35,008 bases of DNA from assembly GCA_040880805.1 (NCBI GenBank), contig JBBDHW010000020.1:1-35008 (forward strand), read 5' to 3'. A program made the translations under genes and the position numbers. Numbering within the stretch: the first letter of the stretch is position 1; each line of letters opens with the position of its first letter. The notes beneath the pieces are model-generated. The model was not told where the DNA came from. It saw only the letters and a program-made list of their open reading frames with translations, and did not search any database. Source of the DNA: Acidimicrobiia bacterium. GTDB taxonomy: Bacteria; Actinomycetota; Acidimicrobiia; IMCC26256; DASPTH01. Of this stretch, positions 23,666 through 30,370 are shown one piece after another.

Positions 23666-25380
23666 ACGACGACCCGCGGGTCGACGAACCCCTGCTCGAC
23701 GACCCGCAGCTCGACGCTCCCCAATTCGAGTCGCCACAGTTCGACGCTCCCGGCTTCGACACGCGGCGCTTCGCGACCGCGGGCGACAGCGACACCTCGC
23801 GCGTCCTGCGCTCGAGCGCGGTGGTCGGGCTGGGCACCGCGCTCTCACGCCTCACGGGGTTCGTGCGCATCGCGGCGATGGCGTACGCGCTGGGCGTCAC
23901 CGCGCTCGCCGGGACGTACAGCTACGCGAACGAAACGCCCAACATCGTTTACGAGCTGCTCCTCGGAGGCGTGCTCACTGCCACGCTCGTGCCGCTCTTC
24001 GTGCGCCATTTCGAGTCGCGCGACGACGACGCTGCCGCTGCGGTGTTCACGGTCTCGATCCTCGTGCTCCTCGCGATCACCGTCATCGGTGTACTGCTCG
24101 CGCCCTGGATCGTCGACCTCTATACCTTGCGGGTAAACGGCCCGAATCGCGCGCAGCAACAGGAGCTCGCCACCGAACTCCTGCGTCTGTTCATGCCACA
24201 AATGCTCTTCTACGGGATCGCGACGCTCGCCACCGCGATGCTCAACGCGAAGCGGCGATTCGCGGCAGCGGCTTTTGCCCCCGCGCTCAACAACATCGTC
24301 GTCATCGCGGTGTTCCTCGCACTACCGCGTGTCGTCAGCGGGTCGCTGTCCGTCCACGGCGTGCTCGACGACGACGCTCTCGTGCTGCTCATGGGCCTCG
24401 GCACGACGGCAGGGATCGTCGTGATGGCGCTTGCACTGCTCCCTGCGCTGCACCGCGCGCACGTGCACCTGCGCTACCTGCCTGCCTTCCGGCATCCGGC
24501 CGTCGTCACACTCGTTCGCGTGTCGGGATGGACCGTCGGGTACGTGATCGCGAACCAGATCGCGCTCCTCGTTGTCACGATCCTCGGGAACGGCACCGCA
24601 GGTGGCCCGTTCGTCTACATCAGCGCGTACGCGTTCTTCCAACTCCCCCACGGTCTCCTGGCAGTATCACTCGCGACGACGTTCGCGCCGGAGCTCGCGA
24701 GCGTGGCCGCGCGCGGCGACCTCGACGCATTGCGCGCGCAGCTGTCGCGCGGCCTGCGGCTCACTGCACTGGTAATCGCGCCTGCGGTCGCGATGTACCT
24801 CGGCCTTGCGCGACCAATCGTCGTCGCGCTCCTGCAGCGCGGCGCGTTCACCGGCGGCGACGCGGTGCAGGTTGCCGACACACTCGCCGCGTTCGCGGTG
24901 GGGCTCTTGCCGTTCTCCCTCTATCTCTTCGCGCTGCGTGCGTTCACCTCGCGCCTCGACACGCGCACTCCCTTCTTGATCAACTGCGCCGAGAACGCGG
25001 TAAACGTCGCGTTGGCGTTCCCGCTCTACGCGTGGCTCGGTATCCCGGGCTTGGCCTTGGCGTTCTCTCTCGCGTACTTCGTCGGCGCGGGCATCGTGCT
25101 GGGCGTGCTTCACCGCGACCTCCATGGAATCGACGGACGCCGCCTCGCGTCCACGGGCGTGCGGGTGGTGGTCGCGGCACTCGCGGTCGCGGGCGTCACG
25201 TGGGCGATCGCCCACGGGATCGGCTCGTCCACGACCGGCGAGGCGATCCTGGCCACCGTGGCCGGAGCTGTCGCCGGTACCGCTCTGTACCTCGGCCTCT
25301 GCCGGGTGCTGAAGGTCGAGGAGCTCAAAGTGCTCGCGGCGCTGACCCCCCGACGCGCCCGCGCCGGCGCGCGCGTGTAA
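23662..25380 (+). CDS. murJ: MurJ/MviN lipid II flippase
   Basis: This 572-residue MOP-superfamily protein has about 14 membrane helices and moves lipid II across the membrane for peptidoglycan synthesis. Family parts are ALSRLTGFVRIAAMAYALG (about 65-83), ANETPNIVYELLLGGVLTATLVPLF, and FFQLPHGLLAVSLATTFAPELA in the middle. The N-terminal 45 residues are acidic and contain imperfect repeats (DDPQLDAPQFESPQFDAP), a cytoplasmic extension not needed for the fold. GTG 23662 overlaps the DUF6049 stop. Unlike mycobacterial Rv3910, no kinase-like domain is fused to its C-terminus. A separate kinase is encoded two genes downstream. Confidence 0.95.
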   Translation: MNDDPRVDEPLLDDPQLDAPQFESPQFDAPGFDTRRFATAGDSDTSRVLRSSAVVGLGTALSRLTGFVRIAAMAYALGVTALAGTYSYANETPNIVYELLLGGVLTATLVPLFVRHFESRDDDAAAAVFTVSILVLLAITVIGVLLAPWIVDLYTLRVNGPNRAQQQELATELLRLFMPQMLFYGIATLATAMLNAKRRFAAAAFAPALNNIVVIAVFLALPRVVSGSLSVHGVLDDDALVLLMGLGTTAGIVVMALALLPALHRAHVHLRYLPAFRHPAVVTLVRVSGWTVGYVIANQIALLVVTILGNGTAGGPFVYISAYAFFQLPHGLLAVSLATTFAPELASVAARGDLDALRAQLSRGLRLTALVIAPAVAMYLGLARPIVVALLQRGAFTGGDAVQVADTLAAFAVGLLPFSLYLFALRAFTSRLDTRTPFLINCAENAVNVALAFPLYAWLGIPGLALAFSLAYFVGAGIVLGVLHRDLHGIDGRRLASTGVRVVVAALAVAGVTWAIAHGIGSSTTGEAILATVAGAVAGTALYLGLCRVLKVEELKVLAALTPRRARAGARV

Positions 25381-25390
25381 CGATCGCGCC

Positions 25391-26227
25391 ATGGGTATTC
25401 GCGTGGTCACCGACAGCGCCTGCGACCTGCCGTCGCCACTCGTGGAGGCGCTCGGAATCGAGGTCGTCCCGCTCACGATCCGCTTCGGCGACGAGGAGTT
25501 CGTCGACCAGGTCGAGCTGAGCGCGGCCGACTTCTGGGACCGCGTCGAACACTTCGACGGGTTACCCGAGACGGCTGCTCCCTCGCCCGGCGCGTTCGAG
25601 CAGCACTACCGCCACCTCATGGAACGGGGTGCCACCGGCATCGTGTGCATCAACCTCTCGTCGCACCTCTCGGGCACCATGCAGTCGGCCCAGGTTGCCG
25701 CGGCCGCGGTCGGCGCCGAGTGTCCGGTGCAGGTGATCGACTCGCAGAGCGCGTCGATGGGGCAGGGCAACTTGTGCCTCACCGCTGCTCGCCGCGCGGC
25801 CGACGGCGATTCGCTGGAATCGATCGTCGCGGAGGTAGTCGATCGTCGCGACCGCACCAGGCTGTACGCGACGCTCGATACGCTCGAGCACATCCGCAAG
25901 AGCGGTCGGATCGGAAACGCGCGCGCGCTGCTCGGCTCGATGTTGTCGATCAAGCCCGTCATCGAGATCCGCGAGGGCATTGTGGAGGAGGTCCAGAAGG
26001 TGCGCACGCGCTCGAAGGCGCTCCGCGCGCTCGCAGCCAAAGCCGGCGAGGGCAAGATCGAGCACCTTGCCGTCCTCCACGGCAACGCGCCGGACCTCGA
26101 GGAGTTTCTCGACCTCCTCGATCCGATCTTCCCGCGTGACGAGATCATCACCGGCGTCGTCGGTCCGGTGATCGGCACGCATGCCGGCCCGCGAGTGATC
26201 GGCGTGAGCTTCCAGGTGGTGCTCTGA
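25391..26227 (+). CDS. DegV family fatty-acid-binding protein
   Basis: This 278-residue protein has the normal DegV length. The N-terminal VVTDSACDLP (5-14), the lipid-head-group loop NLSSHLSGT (about 87-95), IDSQSASMGQG (about 115-125) and TLEHIRKSGRIG (about 163-174) are characteristic. Such proteins hold a fatty acid and, in Firmicutes, feed fatty-acid kinase FakA; no FakA is in this window. The gene is inserted between murJ and the kinase relative to the mycobacterial order. ATG 25391 lies 10 bases after the murJ stop. Confidence 0.95.
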   Translation: MGIRVVTDSACDLPSPLVEALGIEVVPLTIRFGDEEFVDQVELSAADFWDRVEHFDGLPETAAPSPGAFEQHYRHLMERGATGIVCINLSSHLSGTMQSAQVAAAAVGAECPVQVIDSQSASMGQGNLCLTAARRAADGDSLESIVAEVVDRRDRTRLYATLDTLEHIRKSGRIGNARALLGSMLSIKPVIEIREGIVEEVQKVRTRSKALRALAAKAGEGKIEHLAVLHGNAPDLEEFLDLLDPIFPRDEIITGVVGPVIGTHAGPRVIGVSFQVVL

Positions 26228-26241
26228 CCACTCCGGGGCGA

Positions 26242-27369
26242 GTGCTCGGTGGGCGCTACCACCTCGTCGAGCCGCTCGCGCGCGGCGGCATGGCAGCGGT
26301 GTGGATCGCAGACGATCCGGTGTTGTCGCGTCGCGTCGCGGTGAAGATCCTGCGCGATGATCTCGCGGCGGACGAGGGCACGCGTGCGCGGTTCCGGCAC
26401 GAGGCGATCTCGGCGGCGCGCCTCAACCACCCTAATGTCGTCGCCACCTACGACACCGGTGACGACGGCGGCACCGCGTACATCGTGATGGAACTGATCG
26501 ACGGGCCCACCGTGCGACAACTGCTCCGCGAGCAGGGCCGGCTCCCGATCCGTGAAGCGATCCGCATCGGCGTGCAAGTGGCCGACGCGCTCGAAGCCGC
26601 TCACCGCGCCGGGATCGTGCACCGTGACGTCAAGCCTCCCAATGTGCTGGTGCCGCCGGCCGGGCCTGTGAAGGTTGCGGACTTCGGCATCGCCAAGGCG
26701 ACGGGCGCCGACGACCTCACGCGCACCGGCACCGTGATGGGCACCGCGCGCTACCTGGCGCCGGAGCAGGTGAACGGGAAGCCGACCGACGCGCGCACCG
26801 ACGTGTACGGCCTGGGCCTCCTGCTCTACGAGATGCTCTGCGGGCGTCCGCCCTTCGGCGGCGCCACCGACGTGGCCACTGCGATGGCACGGCTCACAAT
26901 GTCCGCGCCGTCGATCCGAGCGCAACGCTCCAACGTGCCCCAGTCGCTCGACGACGTCGTGCACCGGTGCCTCGCGCGCGATCCCGCGCGGCGCTTTGCC
27001 TCGGCCGGCGACGCTCGCGCCGCGCTCGCCGCGGTACGACCCGATCCGAGGCCCGCTCTCCGTTCAGGCACGGAGCCGGCACCACGACCGACTCCCCGCC
27101 CGCCGAGGGCGGTACCAACTCCCCGTTCAGGCACGAAGTCGGCCGCGAGGCGACGGAGCGGGGTCACCTGGGTCTGGGTTGTCATCGTGTTCCTCCTCGC
27201 GATCGCCATCGCCGTGACCGCGTTCCTCGTGCTGCGCGACGACGAGCGCGGCACGAGCTCGACCTCGCCCGCTCCCCGTTCAGGCACGGAGCCGGCGCCC
27301 CGTTCAGCCACGGAGCCGGCTTGGCACGTCGACATCACCGTCACCATCACCGGGGCGAAGCTTGCGTGA
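26242..27369 (+). CDS. Membrane Ser/Thr protein kinase with minimal external domain
   Basis: This is a 375-residue eukaryotic-like kinase. The kinase domain (1-265) has the P-loop ARGGMAAV, Lys35 (VAVKIL), Glu54, HRDVKPPN with Asp129 and Asn134, DFG at 147-149 and APEQ, so it should be active. A Pro/Arg linker with two dispersed-repeat copies follows. One transmembrane helix spans about 309-331. A tail of only about 45 residues outside carries two more copies (RSGTEPAP, RSATEPA) and no PASTA domain. A CTG at 26224 in the same frame would give the family-like start TTPGRVLGGRY. Nearby MurJ and CwlM are plausible substrates, because CwlM is a PknB target in mycobacteria. Confidence 0.93.
   Translation: MLGGRYHLVEPLARGGMAAVWIADDPVLSRRVAVKILRDDLAADEGTRARFRHEAISAARLNHPNVVATYDTGDDGGTAYIVMELIDGPTVRQLLREQGRLPIREAIRIGVQVADALEAAHRAGIVHRDVKPPNVLVPPAGPVKVADFGIAKATGADDLTRTGTVMGTARYLAPEQVNGKPTDARTDVYGLGLLLYEMLCGRPPFGGATDVATAMARLTMSAPSIRAQRSNVPQSLDDVVHRCLARDPARRFASAGDARAALAAVRPDPRPALRSGTEPAPRPTPRPPRAVPTPRSGTKSAARRRSGVTWVWVVIVFLLAIAIAVTAFLVLRDDERGTSSTSPAPRSGTEPAPRSATEPAWHVDITVTITGAKLA
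27056..27083 (+). repeat. Dispersed repeat copy 5
   Basis: CGTTCAGGCACGGAGCCGGC lies in the cytoplasmic linker of the kinase, read as RSGTEPA. Confidence 0.8.
27119..27144 (+). repeat. Dispersed repeat copy 6
   Basis: CTCCCCGTTCAGGCACGAAG is followed by TCGGCC. Two changes from the core give RSGTKSA, just before the kinase membrane helix. Confidence 0.75.
27272..27299 (+). repeat. Dispersed repeat copy 7
   Basis: This is a full-length consensus copy, CTCC-CCGTTCAGGCACGGAG-CCGGCGCC, in the external tail of the kinase. Confidence 0.8.
27298..27320 (+). repeat. Dispersed repeat copy 8 (tandem with copy 7)
   Basis: CGTTCAGCCACGGAGCCGGC lies 24 bases (8 codons) after copy 7, one base different, read as RSATEPA. 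This is direct tandem duplication of the unit. Confidence 0.8.
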
Positions 27370-27925
27370 CGACGATGCCGACCTTGCCGCGCGCGCTTCC
27401 CGTGGTGACCGCCGCGCATTGGAGACACTGCTCGACCGGCACGCCGATCGCGTGCACGCGCTGTGCCGACGCGTGCTCGCACACCCCGAGGACGCCCTCG
27501 ACGCAACGCAGGAAGCGATGATCGCGATCGCCCGGGGCATCACGCGTTTCGACGGACGCTCGGCGTTCACGACCTGGCTGTACCGCGTCGCGACGAACGC
27601 CGCTCTCGACGAGCTGCGGCGCAAACGACGCCGGCCGGACCCCGTCGACGTCAGCGCCCTGGATCACGCGGTGCCCGGGCCCGCGCTCGACAGCTCGGTG
27701 AGCGACCGGGTCGACGTCGACACCGCCCTCGCCACCATCCCCAGCGAGTTCCGGGTTGCGGTCGTGCTGCGCGACCTGTGCGACCTCGACTACGCGGAGA
27801 TCGCCGAGGCGCTCGGCATCCCACCGGGCACCGTGCGCTCGCGGATCGCGCGCGGCCGGACGCTGCTTGCCACCGCGCTCGGGAACCCCGAAGCCCCCTC
27901 CGGACGTCTGAGTACTGATGGCTGA
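27362..27925 (+). CDS. ECF sigma factor (SigM-like position)
   Basis: This is a 187-residue extracytoplasmic-function sigma factor. Region 2 spans about 18-85 and includes ATQEAMIAIARGITRFDG and FTTWLYRVATNAALDELRRK. Region 4 spans about 125-175 and includes LRDLCDLDYAEIAEALGIPPGTVRSRIARGR. TTG 27362 overlaps the kinase stop by 8 bases; no other in-frame start lies before region 2. Its 3' end overlaps the next gene by 8 bases. The order sigma, membrane protein, trxB, trxA, cwlM equals mycobacterial sigM-rsmA-trxB2-trxC-cwlM. The promoters it recognises are unknown. Confidence 0.93.
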   Translation: MRDDDADLAARASRGDRRALETLLDRHADRVHALCRRVLAHPEDALDATQEAMIAIARGITRFDGRSAFTTWLYRVATNAALDELRRKRRRPDPVDVSALDHAVPGPALDSSVSDRVDVDTALATIPSEFRVAVVLRDLCDLDYAEIAEALGIPPGTVRSRIARGRTLLATALGNPEAPSGRLSTDG

Positions 27926-28613
27926 CAACGGCGACGCGCGAGACGAGCGCCTCTCCGGGCTGCTCGAGGTCGAGCCGCTCGACGAGCTCACGCGCCGGCG
28001 GCTGGTAACCACCGCGGTGCGCGCGTCCGCGCCGCCAGCGCGTAGTAGTTCTCGTCGTCTGGTCGTCGCCGCCGCGATCGGCGGCGTGGTGATCGCGGCG
28101 GGCGTCGGCTATCTCGTGTCGCGCGACAGCGACAGCGCCACACCAACCGCGAGCCGCGAGAACGCAGACACTGCGAGTGGATCCGAGAAGGGAACGTCGA
28201 CCGCAACGCCGTCATCGGCGCCGGCTTCGCTCACTCCGCAATCCGAGCAGGGCGCGCTCGACGACGCCGCGCCTGCTCCCCGTTCAAGCACTGAGCCGAC
28301 GCCACGCGATGCGGGCGACTTCGGCGACCTCCGCGTCGTCGCCAACGTCGACCGGCTCCGCACCGCGCTCGCGCGATCTGATCGTGCCGCCGCCTCGCCA
28401 CGCGAACCACCGTCCGATCGGGTCACGTCGCTCCTGGCACAACTCCGCACACGGTCGTGTGCGAGTGAGCTGCCTGCCGGCACCGTCGTCGCCATCGCCG
28501 CCGGGCGCTTCGGCACACGCGATGCGATCGTGGTGCAGACCGAGCTCCCCGACGGCACTCGATCGATCGACGCCATCGTCGCCCACCCGTGCGAGGTCCG
28601 CCCGCTCGACTGA
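27918..28613 (+). CDS. Membrane protein, likely anti-sigma factor
   Basis: This is a 231-residue protein. The cytoplasmic N-terminus (1-47) contains a short helix DERLSGLLEVEPLDELTRRRLV. One transmembrane helix lies at about 49-67, and a Ser/Thr/Pro-rich external region includes one dispersed-repeat copy (RSSTEPTPRD). A folded C-terminal part (about 140-231) has two cysteines. The zinc-type anti-sigma motif (HxxxCxxC) is absent. The role is inferred from the 8-base overlap with the sigma gene and from the place of RsmA (Rv3912) in mycobacteria. Confidence 0.7.
   Translation: MADNGDARDERLSGLLEVEPLDELTRRRLVTTAVRASAPPARSSSRRLVVAAAIGGVVIAAGVGYLVSRDSDSATPTASRENADTASGSEKGTSTATPSSAPASLTPQSEQGALDDAAPAPRSSTEPTPRDAGDFGDLRVVANVDRLRTALARSDRAAASPREPPSDRVTSLLAQLRTRSCASELPAGTVVAIAAGRFGTRDAIVVQTELPDGTRSIDAIVAHPCEVRPLD
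28275..28303 (+). repeat. Dispersed repeat copy 9 (diverged)
   Basis: CTCCCCGTTCAAGCACTGAG is followed by CCGACGCC. Three changes from consensus, in frame in the anti-sigma-like protein as RSSTEPTP. Confidence 0.7.
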
Positions 28614-28641
28614 GGACTCGCGGGTACGCTCGGGCACCCGA

Positions 28642-28708
28642 AACGAGCCCGAATCGAACGAGCCCCGATTCGAACGAGCCCCATTCGAACGAGCCCCATT
28701 CGAACGAG
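28642..28708 (+). repeat. 15-base tandem repeat upstream of a membrane protein gene
   Basis: There are four units and a third, close to AACGAGCCCCATTCG: 28642-28656, 28657-28672 (16 bases), 28673-28687, 28688-28702 and partial 28703-28708. The last two full units are identical. The array fills the spacer between the anti-sigma-like gene and the ribosome binding site AAGGAG (28710-28715). TACGCT at 28625-28630 could be a -10, which would place the repeat in the 5' untranslated region. Confidence 0.85.
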
Positions 28709-28722
28709 CAAGGAGCACGGCC

Positions 28723-29016
28723 GTGGCCGACTGGACAACCGACGCGGTCGACGCGCTCGAGCACGCCGTCGGCCTGGTTCGCGACAAGACCGTCGTCCCC
28801 GCCCAGAAGGCGTCTCGTGCCGTCGTCTTCGGGTTCCTCGTCGCATTCTTCGTGCTGGTCGCGGTGTTCATGCTCGCGATAGCGCTATTCCGGGTGCTCG
28901 TGATCCTCACCGGCGAGGTCTGGCTCGCGTACCTCATCCTCGGCGGAATCTTCGTGATCGGCGGGATGTTCTGCTGGACACTGCGCACCAGCAAGGCGAA
29001 GGACACGAATGCCTGA
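28723..29016 (+). CDS. Small two-helix membrane protein, holin-X-like
   Basis: This is a 97-residue protein starting at GTG 28723, with AAGGAG 7 bases upstream. An amphipathic N-terminal helix (DAVDALEHAVGLVRDKTVVP) is followed by two membrane helices (about 33-58 and 62-87) and a short basic end. The layout resembles the Actinobacterial Holin-X superfamily (phage holin 3_6), which is widespread on chromosomes and not evidence of a phage. The stop overlaps trxB by 8 bases. The function is unknown. The tandem repeat upstream may affect its expression. Confidence 0.75.
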   Translation: MADWTTDAVDALEHAVGLVRDKTVVPAQKASRAVVFGFLVAFFVLVAVFMLAIALFRVLVILTGEVWLAYLILGGIFVIGGMFCWTLRTSKAKDTNA

Positions 29017-29947
29017 AACGCACGAACTCGTCATCGTCGGCTCGGGCCCGGCTGGTCTCACCGCGGCGGTCTACGCGGGCCGGGCGAATCTTGCGCCGAT
29101 CGTGATCGAGGGCATCGGCGCCGGCGGCCAGCTCATGCTCACCACCGACGTCGAGAACTACCCGGGGTTCCCCGACGGCATCCTCGGCCCCGAGCTCATG
29201 ATGAAGTTCCGCGAGCAGGCAGAACGCTTCGGCGCTGAGTTCGTCACCGCCGATGTCGACCGCGTCGACCTCTCGTCCGCACCGTTCGGCGTGTGGGTCG
29301 GCGAGCGCGAGTACCGCTCACGCGCGCTCATCGTCAGCAGCGGCGCGACCGCGCGCATGCTGGGGCTTCCCAACGAGCAACGCCTGTTGGGCCACGGCGT
29401 GTCCACGTGCGCGACGTGTGACGGCTTCTTCTTCCGAGAGAAGCCGATCGCGGTCGTGGGTGGCGGCGACTCGGCAATCGAAGAGGCGCTGTTCCTCACG
29501 AAGTTCGCCACGAAGGTCACCATCGTCCACCGGCGCGACGAGTTGCGCGCGTCGAAGATCATGCAAGACCGCGCGTTTGCGAACCCGAAGATCGAGTTCG
29601 CGTGGAACGCCGTCGTCGACGATGTTCTCGGGGACAGGTCGGTCGAGTCGTTGCGCATGCGCGACACCGTGACCGGCGCGCAGTCGGACCTCGACGTGCA
29701 AGGACTCTTTGTCGCGATCGGTCACGATCCCACGACCGCGCTCTTCCGCGGCCAACTCGATCTCGACGACGACGGGTACATCGTCACCGCGGCCGACTCC
29801 ACGCGCACGTCGGTCAAGGGTGTGTTCGCGTGCGGCGATGTGCAAGACCGCGTCTACCGGCAGGCGATCACCGCGGCCGGAAGCGGCTGCATGGCCGCAA
29901 TGGAGACGGAACGCTGGCTCGGCGAACACGCCCACGCGGCGCACTGA
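29009..29947 (+). CDS. trxB: Thioredoxin-disulfide reductase
   Basis: This 312-residue flavoenzyme passes electrons from NADPH to thioredoxin. The FAD motif is GSGPAGLTAAVYAGRA (11-26). The redox pair is Cys134 and Cys137 in STCATCDG. The NADPH motif is VVGGGDSAIEEALFL (about 149-163), and the C-terminal FAD motif is GVFACGDVQD. The ATG overlaps the small membrane protein gene. trxA follows after a 93-base spacer that holds its own promoter, so the two genes may be expressed differently under thiol stress. Confidence 0.97.
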   Translation: MPETHELVIVGSGPAGLTAAVYAGRANLAPIVIEGIGAGGQLMLTTDVENYPGFPDGILGPELMMKFREQAERFGAEFVTADVDRVDLSSAPFGVWVGEREYRSRALIVSSGATARMLGLPNEQRLLGHGVSTCATCDGFFFREKPIAVVGGGDSAIEEALFLTKFATKVTIVHRRDELRASKIMQDRAFANPKIEFAWNAVVDDVLGDRSVESLRMRDTVTGAQSDLDVQGLFVAIGHDPTTALFRGQLDLDDDGYIVTAADSTRTSVKGVFACGDVQDRVYRQAITAAGSGCMAAMETERWLGEHAHAAH

Positions 29948-29961
29948 CCCGCTCGCCTCGC

Positions 29962-29988
29962 GGGAATGTCCGGCAGGGCCGGGCCGTT
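29962..29988 (+). promoter_or_regulatory. SigR/SigH-type promoter before trxA
   Basis: GGGAAT (29962-29967), 18 bases, then GTT (29986-29988) preceded by C. This matches the GGGAAT-N18-GTT consensus of the thiol-stress sigma factors SigR (Streptomyces) and SigH (mycobacteria). Those sigma factors control thioredoxin genes, so the target gene fits. Whether the sigma factor encoded at 27362-27925 or another one uses it cannot be told. Confidence 0.7.
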
Positions 29989-30001
29989 CCCCTCACCGGA
30001 C

Positions 30002-30024
30002 CGGTCGGTAGACTCGACCGACCG
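30002..30024 (+). promoter_or_regulatory. Hairpin in the trxA leader
   Basis: CGGTCGGT and ACCGACCG form a perfect 8-base stem with a 7-base loop, ending 5 bases before the AAAGGA ribosome binding site. It may stabilise the leader or affect initiation. TAGACT within it (30009-30014) also fits a -10 element, so it could instead be an operator. Confidence 0.5.
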
Positions 30025-30040
30025 AATGAAAGGACCTTCC

Positions 30041-30370
30041 GTGGCCGAGGACATCGTCATTCTCTCCGATTCGACCTTCGACGAGACCGTCGGCGGCTCC
30101 GAGACGCCCGTTCTCGTCGACTTCTGGGCCGAATGGTGCGGACCGTGCAAGATGGTCGCTCCCACGCTCGTGGAGATCGCGGGTGAGCAGCGCGGGAAGC
30201 TCACGGTCGCCAAGCTCAACGTCGACGACAACCCCGATATCGCGCGCCGCTACGAGGTCATGAGCATCCCCACGTTGCTCGTCTTCAAGGACGGCCAGCC
30301 GGCGAAGCGCATCGTGGGCGCGAAGGGCAAAGGCGCGCTCCTTCAGGACCTCGCCGAGTTCATCGCTTGA
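30041..30370 (+). CDS. trxA: Thioredoxin
   Basis: This 109-residue classical thioredoxin has the active site WCGPC (Cys33 and Cys36) and the cis-Pro region SIPTLLVF. It reduces protein disulfides with electrons from TrxB. GTG 30041 is preferred over ATG 30026 because AAAGGA sits 6 bases before the GTG. The stop overlaps the TTG start of the CwlM-like gene (TTGA). Confidence 0.97.
   Translation: MAEDIVILSDSTFDETVGGSETPVLVDFWAEWCGPCKMVAPTLVEIAGEQRGKLTVAKLNVDDNPDIARRYEVMSIPTLLVFKDGQPAKRIVGAKGKGALLQDLAEFIA

Noticed and set aside
28642-28708. CRISPR-like array
   Set aside because: Units are contiguous 15-16 base repeats with no unique spacers, so this is an ordinary tandem repeat.
28723-29016. 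Prophage remnant suggested by the holin-like protein
   Set aside because: No other phage gene is nearby and the gene is embedded in a conserved chromosomal run. Holin-X-like proteins are common chromosomal proteins in Actinobacteria.
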